Shown here piece by piece: positions 1 to 8,288 of a DNA stretch of 64,000 nt. Within the stretch, counting starts at the first letter, position 1; the number at the start of each line of letters is the position of its first letter. Position numbers and translations under genes: made by a program. The DNA lies in assembly GCF_002205845.1 (NCBI RefSeq), contig NZ_NISI01000007.1, forward strand, positions 186,001 to 250,000, in the 5' to 3' direction. Source of the stretch: Roseateles puraquae (GTDB taxonomy: Bacteria > Pseudomonadota > Gammaproteobacteria > Burkholderiales > Burkholderiaceae_C). The notes beneath the pieces were generated by a model that ran no database searches, was not told where the DNA came from, and worked only from the letters and a program-made list of their open reading frames with translations.

Positions 1-146
1 GCGCCCTGCTGCACGCCGGCCGGCTGTCGCTGGACGGCCTGCTCACCCACTGCGAACCGGCTGAGAACGCCGGCCTCGCCTACAGCCAGGCCTTCAACGA
101 TGCCGGCTGCCTGAAGATGGTTCTGGATTGGAGACACCACGCATGA
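1..146 (+). CDS. bchC: BchC, C-terminal end (partial, 5' end outside window)
   Basis: An open frame enters from the left edge (first full codon at base 3) and ends at the TGA overlapping the bchX start codon (ATGA). The 47 visible residues end in KMVLDWRHHA, which resembles the C-terminus of BchC, the 3-hydroxyethyl bacteriochlorophyllide a dehydrogenase. That enzyme oxidises the C3 hydroxyethyl group to acetyl late in bacteriochlorophyll a synthesis. The bchC-bchX-bchY-bchZ order is the standard arrangement in purple bacteria and supports the call. Only the tail is visible, so catalytic motifs cannot be checked. Confidence 0.8.
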   Translation, partial: ALLHAGRLSLDGLLTHCEPAENAGLAYSQAFNDAGCLKMVLDWRHHA

Positions 147-1162
147 GCACCTCGACGATTCCGAGCGAGGCGCCGGTGCGCTTCCAGCCGCGTTCACAGG
201 CGCTGCGTGACGAAGCCGCCATCGAGCCCGACGCGCCCGCCACCGGCCCGGTCACCAAGACCACGCAGATCATCGCGATCTACGGCAAGGGCGGCATCGG
301 CAAGAGCTTCACGCTGGCCAACCTCAGCTACATGATGGCCCAGCAGGGCAAGAAGGTGCTGCTGATCGGCTGCGACCCCAAGAGCGACACCACCAGCCTG
401 CTGTTCGGCGGCAAGGCCTGTCCCACCATCATCGAGACCAGCAGCAAGAAGAAGCTCGCCGGCGAAGCGGTGGCCATCGGCGACGTGTGCTTCAAGCGCG
501 ACGGCGTCTATGCGATGGAACTCGGCGGCCCCGAGGTCGGCCGCGGCTGCGGCGGGCGCGGGATCATCCACGGCTTCGAGACGCTGGAGAAGCTCGGCTT
601 CCACGACTGGGGCTTCGACTACGTGCTGCTGGACTTCCTCGGCGACGTGGTCTGCGGCGGCTTCGGCCTGCCGATCGCGCGTGACATGTGCCAGAAGGTC
701 ATCGTCGTCGGGTCGAACGACCTGCAAAGCCTCTACGTCGCCAACAACGTCTGCAGCGCGGTGGAGTACTTCCGCAAGCTCGGCGGCAACGTGGGCGTGG
801 CCGGCATGGTCATCAACAAGGACGACGGCACCGGCGAGGCGGCCGCCTTCGCCAAGAACGCCGGCATCCCGGTGCTGGCTGCCATCCCGGCCAACGAAGA
901 CATCCGCCGCAAGAGCGCCAGCTACGAAATCATCGGCAAGCCCGAGGGCGAATGGGGCCCGCTGTTCGCCGAGCTGGCTCAGAACGTGGCCGATGCGCCG
1001 CCGCAGCGCCCCCGCCCGCAGACGCAGGACGAACTGCTGGGCTTGTTCTCGGCCGAGGTGACGGGGCGCGACTTCCAGATGGAGCCGGCCACGGTGTTCG
1101 ACATGGTGGGCCGCGCCGACCTCGCGAAGCCCAGCCTCGAAGTCGTCTACGACCAGGCCTGA
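143..1162 (+). CDS. bchX: Chlorophyllide reductase iron protein BchX
   Basis: NifH-like ATP-dependent electron donor of chlorophyllide a reductase, which reduces the C7=C8 bond on the way to bacteriochlorophyll a. The P-loop GKGGIGKS lies at about residues 49-55. Two cysteines expected to bridge the shared 4Fe-4S cluster of the homodimer are seen in GRGCGGRGI and DVVCGGFG. The ATG at 143 is preferred to an in-frame TTG at 128 because it forms the ATGA overlap with bchC. The protein has 339 residues, including a family-typical N-terminal extension before the nucleotide-binding fold. bchY follows after 15 nt, so the genes are co-transcribed. Confidence 0.96.
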   Translation: MSTSTIPSEAPVRFQPRSQALRDEAAIEPDAPATGPVTKTTQIIAIYGKGGIGKSFTLANLSYMMAQQGKKVLLIGCDPKSDTTSLLFGGKACPTIIETSSKKKLAGEAVAIGDVCFKRDGVYAMELGGPEVGRGCGGRGIIHGFETLEKLGFHDWGFDYVLLDFLGDVVCGGFGLPIARDMCQKVIVVGSNDLQSLYVANNVCSAVEYFRKLGGNVGVAGMVINKDDGTGEAAAFAKNAGIPVLAAIPANEDIRRKSASYEIIGKPEGEWGPLFAELAQNVADAPPQRPRPQTQDELLGLFSAEVTGRDFQMEPATVFDMVGRADLAKPSLEVVYDQA

Positions 1163-1177
1163 CGCACCGAGCCCGCC

Positions 1178-2656
1178 ATGAGCAACTGCCACGCTTCCGT
1201 CGAACGCGCCCAGGCCGACAGCACGGCCACGCGCGACACGCTCGAGCGCTACGCGGCCGACTACCCCAAGGGCCCGCACGACCAGCCGCAGAGCATGTGC
1301 CCGGCCTTTGGCTCGCTGCGCGTGGGGCTGCGCATGCGCCGCACGGCCACCATCCTCAGCGGCTCGGCCTGCTGCGTCTACGGGCTCACGTTCACCTCGC
1401 ATTTCTACGGAGCCAAGCGCAGCGTCGGGTATGTGCCCTTCAACAGCGAGAGCCTGGTGACGGGCAAGCTGTTCGAAGACATCCGCGACGCGGTGCATGC
1501 CCAGGCCGACCCGGACAAGCTCGACACCCTGGTCGTCATCAACCTGTGCGTGCCCACCGCCAGCGGCGTGCCGCTGCAGCTGCTGCCCAAGGTCATCAAC
1601 GGGGTGCGCATCATCGGCATCGATGTGCCTGGCTTCGGCGTACCCACCCACGCCGAGGCCAAGGACGTGCTGGCCGGCGCCATGCTGCAGCGGGCGAGCA
1701 GCGAGGCCGAGGCCGGCCCGGTGACCGCACCCAAAGGCTGGCGCGAGCAGGGCCTGGACAGCGCCCGCACCGTCAGCCTGCTGGGTGAACTCTTCCCGGC
1801 CGACCCGATGGTCATCGGTGGTCTATTGGCGCCACTGGGCCTGAAGACCGGCCCGGTCGTGCCCACGCGTGAATGGCGCGAGCTCTATGCCGCGCTGGAT
1901 TGCACCGTGGCCGCGGCCATCCATCCCTTCTACACCGCCAGCGTTCGCGAGCTGCAGGCCGCCGGGCGCCCGGTGGTGGGCTCCGCACCCGTGGGCGCCG
2001 AAGGCACGGCCGCCTGGCTGCGTGCCATCGGTGAAGCCGCGGAGGTGCCCAGCGCCCGTGTCGAAGCCGCCATCGCCGCCTTCGACCCCGCCATCCGCGG
2101 CGCGCTCGCCCGCGCGCCGATCAACGCCAAGGTCACCGTCAGCGGCTATGAAGGCTCGGAGCTGCTGGTGGCCCGGCTGCTGATCGAGAGCGGCGCCACG
2201 GTGCCCTATGTGGGCACGGCCTGCCCGCGCACGCCCTGGTCCGAGCCCGATCGGGTGTGGCTGGAGTCGCGCGGCTGCGAGGTGCAGTACCGCGCCTCGC
2301 TGGAGCAAGACCTGGCAGCGGTGGACCGACACCGCCCGCAGCTGGCCATCGGCACCACGCCGCTGGTGCAGGCGTGCAAGCAGCGCGGGCTGCCGGCCCT
2401 GTACTTCACCAACCTCATCTCGGCCCGGCCGCTGATGGGGCCGGCCGGTGCGGGCTCGCTGGCGCAGGTCATCAACGGCGCGATTGCCAACCAGGCGCGG
2501 TTCGATGCGATGCGCGAGTTCTTTGGCGACACCGGCGCGGGCGACAAGGCCGGTGTCTGGACCGAGACCCCGGTGCTTCACCCCGAGTTCCGGGCTGACA
2601 CGCGGCGCCAGGTGATCAAGATCATGAAGCGGCGCCAGGCGGAGCAGATGGTATGA
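1178..2656 (+). CDS. bchY: Chlorophyllide reductase subunit BchY
   Basis: One of the two NifD/NifK-like catalytic subunits of chlorophyllide a reductase; with BchZ it forms the heterotetramer that binds substrate and a 4Fe-4S cluster. The 492-residue product has the family's usual length. Cysteines lie near the N-terminus in [10 protein letters not shown] and SACCVYGL, the region that supplies cluster ligands. Its stop codon overlaps the bchZ start by four bases (ATGA), implying translational coupling between the two subunits. Identification rests on overall sequence plus position between bchX and bchZ. Confidence 0.96.
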   Translation: MSNCHASVERAQADSTATRDTLERYAADYPKGPHDQPQSMCPAFGSLRVGLRMRRTATILSGSACCVYGLTFTSHFYGAKRSVGYVPFNSESLVTGKLFEDIRDAVHAQADPDKLDTLVVINLCVPTASGVPLQLLPKVINGVRIIGIDVPGFGVPTHAEAKDVLAGAMLQRASSEAEAGPVTAPKGWREQGLDSARTVSLLGELFPADPMVIGGLLAPLGLKTGPVVPTREWRELYAALDCTVAAAIHPFYTASVRELQAAGRPVVGSAPVGAEGTAAWLRAIGEAAEVPSARVEAAIAAFDPAIRGALARAPINAKVTVSGYEGSELLVARLLIESGATVPYVGTACPRTPWSEPDRVWLESRGCEVQYRASLEQDLAAVDRHRPQLAIGTTPLVQACKQRGLPALYFTNLISARPLMGPAGAGSLAQVINGAIANQARFDAMREFFGDTGAGDKAGVWTETPVLHPEFRADTRRQVIKIMKRRQAEQMV

Positions 2657-4149
2657 GCCTGCCGCTGAACTTCGTCCTCGACCACGACCGCGCCGGCGGC
2701 TACTGGGGCGCCGTCTATGTGTTCACCGCCATCAAGGGCCTGCAGGTCGTCATCGACGGGCCGGTGGGCTGCGAGAACCTGCCGGTCACCTCGGTGCTGC
2801 ACTACACCGACGCCCTGCCGCCGCACGAGCTGCCCATCGTCGTGACCGGTCTTGCCGAAGAGCAGCTCGGCCGCGAGGGCACTGAAGGCAGCATGAAGCG
2901 GGCGCACGCCGCGCTCGACCCCGACCTGCCCAGCGTGGTGGTCACTGGCTCGATCGCCGAGATGATCGGCGGCGGCGTGACGCCCGAGGGCACGACCATC
3001 GCGCGCTTTTTGCCGCGCACCATCGACGAAGACCAGTGGCAATGCGCCAACCGCGCGATGTACTGGCTCTGGGCCGAGCACGGCCTGCGCCAGGTGCCGG
3101 CCCGCACGCCCTTCGAGCAGCGCCCGGCGACCGAGAAGCCGCGCGTCAACCTCATCGGCCCCTGCTACGGGCAGTTCAACAGCGCGAGCGACCTGCACGA
3201 GATCCGCCGCCTGGTGGAGGGCATCGGCGCGGAGATCAACCTCGTCTTCCCGCTCGGCAGCCACCTGACCGACGTGCCGCGGCTGGTGGACGCCGACGTC
3301 AACATCTGCCTGTACCGCGAGTTCGGCCAGCTGCTGTGCGAGACCCTGCAGCGGCCCTGGCTGCAGGCACCCATCGGCCTGCACAGCACCACGGCCTTCC
3401 TGCGCGAGCTCGGCCGCCTGCTGCATCTCGACCCCGAGCCCTTCATCGAGCGCGAGAAGCACACCACCATCAAGCCGCTGTGGGACCTGTGGCGCTCGGT
3501 CACGCAGGACTTCTTCGCCACAGCCAGCTTCGGCATCGTCGCGAGCGAAACCTATGCGCGCGGCGTGCGGCATTTCTTCGAGACCGAACTGGGCCTGCCA
3601 TGCCACTTTGCCGTGGGCCGCAAGCCGGGCCAGAAGACCGACAACGCCGCCATCCGCACCCTCGTGCATGACAAGCCGCCGCTGGTGCTCTACGGCAGCT
3701 TCAACGAGCGCATGTACCTCGCCGAGGCCCCCGCCGCCGGGCCCATGAAGCCGGCTTTCATCCCGGCCTCCTTCCCCGGTGCCATCGTGCGCCGCGCGAC
3801 CGGCACGCCGTTCATGGGCTATGCGGGCGCGACCTACCTGGTGCAGGAGTTCTGCAACGCGTTGTTTGACGCGCTCTTCCACATCCTGCCGCTGGGCACC
3901 GAGCTGGACCGGGTCGACCCCACGCCGGCGCGCGCGCTGGCCGAGTTGCCCTGGAGCGACGAAGCGCGCGCACTGTTGGACGAACTGCTGGAAGCCCAGC
4001 CGGTGCTGGTGCGCATCTCGGCCGCCAAGCGCCTGCGGGACCAGGCCGAGGCCGCGGCCCGCGCGCGGGGGGCGGCCACGGTGGCGGTGCAGGACCTCGA
4101 AGGCCGTGCCCGCCAACTTGCCGCTGCAGCCATCGGAGCGGTCGCATGA
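2653..4149 (+). CDS. bchZ: Chlorophyllide reductase subunit BchZ
   Basis: Second NifDK-like subunit of chlorophyllide a reductase, 498 residues. The N-terminus contains the characteristic [12 protein letters not shown] segment, whose cysteine is a cluster-ligand candidate. The middle contains [13 protein letters not shown], typical of nitrogenase-like folds. The C-terminal stretch after residue 430 is rich in Ala, Arg and Glu and predicted helical, as in other BchZ proteins. Start and stop both form ATGA overlaps, upstream with bchY and downstream with a 28-codon ORF in front of pufB. The bch genes therefore read directly into the puf genes. Confidence 0.96.
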   Translation: MSLPLNFVLDHDRAGGYWGAVYVFTAIKGLQVVIDGPVGCENLPVTSVLHYTDALPPHELPIVVTGLAEEQLGREGTEGSMKRAHAALDPDLPSVVVTGSIAEMIGGGVTPEGTTIARFLPRTIDEDQWQCANRAMYWLWAEHGLRQVPARTPFEQRPATEKPRVNLIGPCYGQFNSASDLHEIRRLVEGIGAEINLVFPLGSHLTDVPRLVDADVNICLYREFGQLLCETLQRPWLQAPIGLHSTTAFLRELGRLLHLDPEPFIEREKHTTIKPLWDLWRSVTQDFFATASFGIVASETYARGVRHFFETELGLPCHFAVGRKPGQKTDNAAIRTLVHDKPPLVLYGSFNERMYLAEAPAAGPMKPAFIPASFPGAIVRRATGTPFMGYAGATYLVQEFCNALFDALFHILPLGTELDRVDPTPARALAELPWSDEARALLDELLEAQPVLVRISAAKRLRDQAEAAARARGAATVAVQDLEGRARQLAAAAIGAVA

Positions 4150-4232
4150 ACACAAGTCTTGCCGTGGGCCTGTTGCCCTGGAAGTCCCTGCCGCGCGGGA
4201 GCTGCGCGGTGCTGGCCGCAAGGCCGTTTTGA
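4146..4232 (+). CDS. 28-residue ORF between bchZ and pufB (unknown)
   Basis: An ATG overlapping the bchZ stop (ATGA) opens a 28-codon frame beginning [13 protein letters not shown]. Its TGA lies inside the TTTTGAGGAG that also provides the Shine-Dalgarno sequence of pufB. The position is where alphaproteobacteria carry pufQ, but this product is far shorter than PufQ and shows no convincing similarity or transmembrane helix. Its likeliest role is a coupling ORF that keeps ribosomes on the mRNA from bchZ up to the pufB ribosome-binding site. It could also be a remnant, or chance; translation is not proven. Confidence 0.35.
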   Translation: MNTSLAVGLLPWKSLPRGSCAVLAARPF

Positions 4233-4244
4233 GGAGCGATCGAT

Positions 4245-4394
4245 ATGGCTGATAACAGATCAGGCTCGTTGTCCGGGCTGACTGAGAACGAAGCCCGGGA
4301 ATTCCACGGCATCTTCATGTCCAGTTTCATTGGCTTCACGGTGGTGGCCATCGTGGCTCATGTGCTGGTGTGGATGTGGCGTCCCTGGCTTTAA
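4245..4394 (+). CDS. pufB: Light-harvesting complex 1 beta polypeptide PufB
   Basis: A 49-residue single-span membrane protein of the core antenna ring around the reaction centre. The N-terminus is cytoplasmic ([13 protein letters not shown]) and is followed by one transmembrane helix. His39 in the [14 protein letters not shown] segment is the expected axial ligand to bacteriochlorophyll a, and the C-terminal W-x-W-R-P-W-L is the usual LH1-beta ending. The start has a strong GAGGAG ribosome-binding site. The gene is missing from ORF lists with a length cut-off. Instead of being followed directly by pufA, it is followed by a pufB-like gene. Confidence 0.96.
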   Translation: MADNRSGSLSGLTENEAREFHGIFMSSFIGFTVVAIVAHVLVWMWRPWL

Positions 4395-4430
4395 GCCCGG
4401 TTTGAGTCCCAACTGAAAGAGAGGTCCGCC

Positions 4431-4655
4431 ATGGCCCAGATCACGACCATCCCAGCGAGCAACCCTGCCGCGCAGGACTCCAAGACCTACGAGGCCTTGT
4501 TCCTCGTGAGTTTTGTCTTCGTGCTCTTGATTGCGCTCGCCGCCCAGGTGCTGTTCCTGAAGTGGCGCGCGTGGTTGCCAGGGGCGGAGGGCGAGAAATC
4601 GCTGATCAAGGGTGTGAGATCGGGTGTTTACACCTTCATGTCCCACCTGAACTAG
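4431..4655 (+). CDS. PufB-like membrane polypeptide lacking the BChl-ligand histidine
   Basis: A 74-residue single-span protein between pufB and pufA, with its own GAGAGG ribosome-binding site. Residues 1-49 align with PufB without gaps (14 identities, including F24, S27-F28, A35, A38, V40-L41, W45-R46 and W48-L49). The cytoplasmic His21 is Glu, and His39, which ligates bacteriochlorophyll in PufB, is Gln (codon 4545-4547). A 25-residue periplasmic tail follows, ending [14 protein letters not shown]. It is probably a duplicated LH1-beta that no longer binds pigment in the usual way. By analogy with PufX-type proteins it may occupy or gap the LH1 ring, but that is inference. I do not know an established name. 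Confidence 0.85.
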   Translation: MAQITTIPASNPAAQDSKTYEALFLVSFVFVLLIALAAQVLFLKWRAWLPGAEGEKSLIKGVRSGVYTFMSHLN

Positions 4656-4666
4656 GAGATCCAAGC

Positions 4667-4852
4667 ATGTGGAAGATTTGGTTGCTGTTCGACCCGCGCA
4701 GAGCGCTGGTCGCGTTGTTCGCCTTCTTGTTCGTACTGGCACTGGTGATTCACTTCGTGCTGCTGAGTACCAACAAGTACAACTGGCTCGATGGCCCGAA
4801 CACCAAGCCGGTGGTTCAGAACTCATCGATGCCGGCCGCCGCGCCGAAGTAG
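4667..4852 (+). CDS. pufA: Light-harvesting complex 1 alpha polypeptide PufA
   Basis: A 61-residue LH1-alpha with the classic [15 protein letters not shown] amino terminus. A single membrane helix follows, with the bacteriochlorophyll-ligating histidine in [11 protein letters not shown], and then the periplasmic N-W-L-D-G segment. The C-terminal tail ([15 protein letters not shown]) is Pro/Ala-rich, as in several betaproteobacterial forms. The ribosome-binding site TAGGAG overlaps the stop of the preceding PufB-like gene. Together with PufB it forms the core antenna ring. Strong hairpins follow the stop, before pufL. Confidence 0.95.
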   Translation: MWKIWLLFDPRRALVALFAFLFVLALVIHFVLLSTNKYNWLDGPNTKPVVQNSSMPAAAPK

Positions 4853-4871
4853 TCGACGCGTCGTCGCAAGG

Positions 4872-4938
4872 CACGGTGCGGGGCATGCCCTCGCGCCGTG
4901 TCCGGACCGCACGGGGCCCTGCATCCCGCGGGCGCCCC
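4872..4938 (+). promoter_or_regulatory. Two stable RNA hairpins between pufA and pufL
   Basis: The 105-nt pufA-pufL spacer holds two GC-rich inverted repeats. The first (4872-4900) pairs CACGGTGCGGGGC with GCCCTCGCGCCGTG across a two-base loop, with one wobble and one bulge. The second (4913-4938) pairs GGGGCCC with GGGCGCCCC. In Rhodobacter, hairpins at this position protect the 5' pufBA segment from 3' decay and set the excess of antenna over reaction-centre mRNA. The same role is inferred here. Neither has a T-run, so they are not simple terminators. Confidence 0.7.
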
Positions 4939-4957
4939 TCACTCTGAGGTGGCAAAG

Positions 4958-5782
4958 ATGGCCATGCTGAACTTCGAACGGAAGTACCGCGTACGCGGCG
5001 GAACCCTGCTGGGAGGCGACCTGTTCGACTTCTGGGTCGGGCCTTTTTACGTCGGCTTCTTCGGCGTCACGACGGCGTTCTTCTCGCTCGTCGGCACCCT
5101 GCTGATCGTCTGGGGCGCGTCGCAGGGCGGCACCTGGAACCTCTGGCAGATCAGCATCGCGCCACCCGACCTCAAATACGGCCTGGGCATGGCCCCGCTG
5201 ATGGAGGGCGGCCTGTGGCAGCTCATCACGGTCTGTGCCATCGGGGCCTTCGGCTCGTGGGCGCTGCGTGAAGTCGAGATCTGCCGCAAGCTCGGCATGG
5301 GCTATCACGTGCCCTTCGCCTTCTCGGTGGCGATCTTCGCCTACGTCACGCTGGTGGTGATCCGCCCGGTGCTGATGGGCGCCTGGGGGCACGGCTTCCC
5401 GTACGGGATCATCAGCCACCTGGACTGGGTGTCCAACACCGGCTACCAGTACCTGCACTTCCACTACAACCCGGCGCACATGCTGGCGGTGAGCTTCTTC
5501 TTTGCCACCACCTTCGCGCTGTCGCTGCACGGGGCCCTGATCCTGTCGGCCACCAACCCGGCGCCGGGCGAAGTGGTCAAGACGCCCGAGCACGAGAACA
5601 CTTTCTTCCGCGATGCCATCGGCTACTCGATCGGCACCCTGGGCATCCACCGCCTCGGCCTCTTCCTGGCGCTGTCGGCCGGCTTCTGGAGCGCCGTCTG
5701 CATCGTCATCAGCGGGCCCTTCTGGACGCGCGGCTGGCCGGAATGGTGGAGCTGGTGGCTCAACCTGCCCGTCTGGAAGTGA
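4958..5782 (+). CDS. pufL: Photosynthetic reaction centre L subunit PufL
   Basis: A 274-residue L chain of the type II reaction centre, with five transmembrane helices, binding bacteriochlorophyll, bacteriopheophytin, QB and the non-haem iron. The start at 4958 gives [20 protein letters not shown], the canonical PufL N-terminus; an upstream in-frame start at 4898 would add non-homologous residues. Histidine-bearing segments expected to ligate the special pair and iron are present, such as [25 protein letters not shown] ribosome-binding site precedes the ATG, and pufM follows after 12 nt. Confidence 0.97.
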   Translation: MAMLNFERKYRVRGGTLLGGDLFDFWVGPFYVGFFGVTTAFFSLVGTLLIVWGASQGGTWNLWQISIAPPDLKYGLGMAPLMEGGLWQLITVCAIGAFGSWALREVEICRKLGMGYHVPFAFSVAIFAYVTLVVIRPVLMGAWGHGFPYGIISHLDWVSNTGYQYLHFHYNPAHMLAVSFFFATTFALSLHGALILSATNPAPGEVVKTPEHENTFFRDAIGYSIGTLGIHRLGLFLALSAGFWSAVCIVISGPFWTRGWPEWWSWWLNLPVWK

Positions 5783-5794
5783 GGAGACAACACC

Positions 5795-6775
5795 ATGGCT
5801 GAATATCAGAACCTCTTCACCAGCGTGCAGGTCGCGGCACCGTCCTACCCCGGCGTGCCGCTGGGCCGGGACGAATATCAGCGCGCTGGCGGCATGACCC
5901 ATGTGCACCTGCTCGGTCGCCTGGGTGACGCGCAGCTCGGGCCCATCTACCTGGGCTGGTTGGGCATCTGCTCGCTGATCTGCGGCTTCATCGCCATCGA
6001 GATCATCGGCCTGAACATGTGGGCCTCGGTGGGCTGGGACCCGATCCAGTTCGTGCGCCAGCTGCCCTGGCTGGCGCTGGAGCCGCCGCCGCCGGCCTAC
6101 GGCCTGCACCTGCCGCCGCTGAACCAGGGCGGCTGGTGGCTGCTGGCGGGCCTGTTCCTCACGGCCTCCATCCTGCTGTGGTGGGTGCGCATGTACCGGC
6201 GCGCGCGCAAGCTTGGCATGGGCACGCACGTGGCCTGGGCGTTTGCCGCGGCCATCTGGCTCTACCTGGTGCTGGGCTTCATCCGTCCGGTGCTGATGGG
6301 CAGCTGGGGCGAGGCGGTGCCCTTCGGCATCTTCCCGCACCTGGACTGGACGGCGGCCTTCAGCCTGCGTTACGGCAACCTGTTCTACAACCCCTTCCAC
6401 ATGCTGAGCATCGCCTTCCTGTACGGCAGCACGCTGCTGTTCGCGATGCACGGCGCCACCATCCTGGCGGTGAGTCGCTTCGGTGGCGAGCGCGAGATCG
6501 AGCAGATCACCGACCGCGGGACGGCCAGCGAACGTGCAGCCCTCTTCTGGCGCTGGACGATGGGCTTCAACGCGACGATGGAATCCATCCACCGCTGGGC
6601 CTGGTGGTTCGCCGTGCTGTGCCCGCTGTGCGGGGGCATCGGCATCCTGCTGACCGGCACCGTGGTGGACAACTGGTACCTCTGGGGTGTGAAGCACGGC
6701 ATTGCGCCGATGTACCCGGCGGTGTTCCCGCCCGTGCCTGATCCCGCCCTGGCCGTGCCCGGGGTGCAGCCATGA
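5795..6775 (+). CDS. pufM: Photosynthetic reaction centre M subunit PufM
   Basis: A 326-residue M chain, partner of PufL, binding QA and half of the special pair. Five membrane helices are visible, with the conserved [15 protein letters not shown] and [14 protein letters not shown] segments carrying pigment- and iron-ligand histidines. A short Pro-rich C-terminal tail ([14 protein letters not shown]) extends into the periplasm, where the bound cytochrome PufC docks. A GAGGAG ribosome-binding site precedes the start. The stop overlaps the next ATG (ATGA), opening a 52-codon frame before pufC. Confidence 0.97.
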   Translation: MAEYQNLFTSVQVAAPSYPGVPLGRDEYQRAGGMTHVHLLGRLGDAQLGPIYLGWLGICSLICGFIAIEIIGLNMWASVGWDPIQFVRQLPWLALEPPPPAYGLHLPPLNQGGWWLLAGLFLTASILLWWVRMYRRARKLGMGTHVAWAFAAAIWLYLVLGFIRPVLMGSWGEAVPFGIFPHLDWTAAFSLRYGNLFYNPFHMLSIAFLYGSTLLFAMHGATILAVSRFGGEREIEQITDRGTASERAALFWRWTMGFNATMESIHRWAWWFAVLCPLCGGIGILLTGTVVDNWYLWGVKHGIAPMYPAVFPPVPDPALAVPGVQP

Positions 6776-6930
6776 GCCGCGCCGCCTGGTCGGACTGGGT
6801 GTGCCAGCTCTGGGACGGCCTGTGTGCCGGCCTGCGTGAGACGGGGGTCTTCCTCGCGATGCAGAACGGCTTCGCGGCGGCTGTGCCGCATGACGTGGCC
6901 GTCAGGTCGCAATCCACCTCGGGGGTGTGA
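6772..6930 (+). CDS. 52-residue ORF between pufM and pufC (unknown)
   Basis: The frame starts at the ATGA overlap with pufM and ends two bases before the pufC ATG, so it fills the pufM-pufC gap exactly. The product starts [20 protein letters not shown]; it is Trp-rich at the N-terminus, has two cysteines and no convincing transmembrane helix or signal peptide. I do not recognise it. It could be a small accessory factor for assembling the reaction centre with its cytochrome. It could equally be a coupling frame that delivers ribosomes to pufC, or non-functional. Confidence 0.4.
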   Translation: MSRAAWSDWVCQLWDGLCAGLRETGVFLAMQNGFAAAVPHDVAVRSQSTSGV

Positions 6931-6932
6931 CG

Positions 6933-8054
6933 ATGAAGCGGACCCAAGTCTTCCAACGCGGGCTGACCCTGGCCCTGGTGCTGACGCTCGGCCTGCTGGC
7001 CGGCTGCGAACGCCCGCCGGTGCAGACCGTGCAGCGCGGCTACCGCGGCACCGGCATGGAGCAGGTGTACAACCCGCGCACGCTGGCCGCCCAGGCGCCG
7101 GCCAACGAGGCGCCGGCGCCCATCGAGCCTGCGTCACCCGACGGCCCCAAGGCCTCGCAGGTCTACCAGAACGTGAAGGTGCTCGGCCACCTGAGCGTGG
7201 GCGAGTTCAACCGCACCATGGCGGCCATGACCGCCTGGGTGGCCCCCAAGCAAGGTTGCGTGCATTGCCACAATGTGCAGAACTTTGCCGAGGACACCCT
7301 CTACGCCAAGGTCGTGGCGCGGCGCATGCTGCAGATGACGCAGACCATCAACGTCGACTGGCAGCGCCACGTCGGCAAGACCGGTGTCACCTGCTACACC
7401 TGCCATCGCGGCGAGCCGGTGCCCAAGGAGGTGTGGTTCCAGCCGCTGAGCCCCAAGGGCGCCAACGGCTTTGCGGGCGACAAGGCGGGGCAGAACACCC
7501 CGGCCGAGACGGTCGGCCTGGCCTCGCTGCCCTACGACCCGTTCACGCCCTTCCTGCTGGAGAGCCAGAACATCCGTGTCGCGGGCACCGAGGCGCTGCC
7601 GGCGGGCAATCGCCACAGCACCAAGCAGGCGGAGTGGACCTACGGGCTGATGATGCACATGTCCAAGTCGCTCGGCGTGAACTGCACGCAGTGCCACAAC
7701 ACGCGCTCCTTCGGCTCTTGGGACAACAGCTCGCCGCCGCGGCTCACCGCCTGGCACGGCATCCGCATGGCGCGGGCGCTGAACCAGGAGTACCTGGTGC
7801 CGCTCACCGACACCTTCCCGGCCAACCGGCGCGGGCCCGCCGGTGACGTGGCCAAGGTGAACTGCGCCACCTGCCACCAGGGTGCGCACAAGCCGCTGTA
7901 CGGTGCCGAGATGGCCAAGTTCCACCCTGAGCTGCAGATGAAGTCGCCCGTCCCCGCCGCCGCCGCCTCGGGTGTGGCCACGCTGACGGCGGACGACGTG
8001 AAGGCCATGCAGGCCCTGCCCGCGGACACCGCCAAGCCGGCGACCCCGGGCTGA
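6933..8054 (+). CDS. pufC: Reaction-centre-bound tetrahaem cytochrome subunit PufC
   Basis: A 373-residue periplasmic lipoprotein that re-reduces the photo-oxidised special pair. The signal sequence ends in the lipobox LLAGC (cysteine about residue 24), giving a membrane anchor. Four C-x-x-C-H haem sites are visible (CVHCH, CYTCH, CTQCH, CATCH), spaced as two pairs as in known PufC. The ATG at 6933 is chosen over an in-frame GTG at 6927 because the longer form only adds two residues overlapping the upstream stop. It is the last gene of the puf operon, and a GC-rich hairpin follows. Confidence 0.96.
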   Translation: MKRTQVFQRGLTLALVLTLGLLAGCERPPVQTVQRGYRGTGMEQVYNPRTLAAQAPANEAPAPIEPASPDGPKASQVYQNVKVLGHLSVGEFNRTMAAMTAWVAPKQGCVHCHNVQNFAEDTLYAKVVARRMLQMTQTINVDWQRHVGKTGVTCYTCHRGEPVPKEVWFQPLSPKGANGFAGDKAGQNTPAETVGLASLPYDPFTPFLLESQNIRVAGTEALPAGNRHSTKQAEWTYGLMMHMSKSLGVNCTQCHNTRSFGSWDNSSPPRLTAWHGIRMARALNQEYLVPLTDTFPANRRGPAGDVAKVNCATCHQGAHKPLYGAEMAKFHPELQMKSPVPAAAASGVATLTADDVKAMQALPADTAKPATPG

Positions 8055-8067
8055 CATTGGAGAACCG

Positions 8068-8091
8068 CCGCCGCGGGTCCATCCGCGGCGG
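8068..8091 (+). terminator. GC-rich hairpin after pufC
   Basis: CCGCCGCGG and CCGCGGCGG form a perfect nine-base-pair stem with a six-base loop, starting 13 nt after the pufC stop. There is no T-run after it, so it may be a 3' stabilising structure or a weak/Rho-assisted terminator ending the puf transcript. Confidence 0.5.
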
Positions 8092-8195
8092 TGACACCTC
8101 GGGGCGCACTGCGGCAGGCGCTGCGGCTCGACCCCGGGGAGCGCGCCAAGGAGAGGCGAGGAGGCCGGTGCCCGAGTCGGGTGCCTACGATCAGA

Positions 8196-8216
8196 GCGTT
8201 CGTCATAATCGAACGC
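8196..8216. promoter_or_regulatory. Perfect inverted repeat upstream of ppsR
   Basis: GCGTTCG, seven bases (TCATAAT), then CGAACGC: a perfect 7-7-7 dyad 72 bp upstream of the proposed ppsR start. The AT-rich centre in otherwise GC-rich DNA and the symmetry suggest an operator overlapping a promoter. It does not match the TGT-N12-ACA site of PpsR/CrtJ, so a different regulator is implied. Function is inferred only. Confidence 0.45.
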
Positions 8217-8288
8217 CACAGGCCCGGTGCCGCACGTCTTGCGACGCGGCGGCGCCGGCTTGCCACTTCACTGATCGAGACCCCGCCG

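Noticed and set aside
194-1651. Long open frame antisense to bchX/bchY
   Set aside because: High-GC shadow frame rich in Ala, Arg, His and Gly without family features; the plus-strand genes are unmistakable.
4431-4655. Calling this gene pufX outright
   Set aside because: Its membrane span and N-terminus align with PufB, not PufX; only general layout and the tail recall PufX.
8055-8288. Search for PpsR sites (TGT-N12-ACA) in the pufC-ppsR gap
   Set aside because: None found by eye; only the unrelated GCGTTCG dyad is present.
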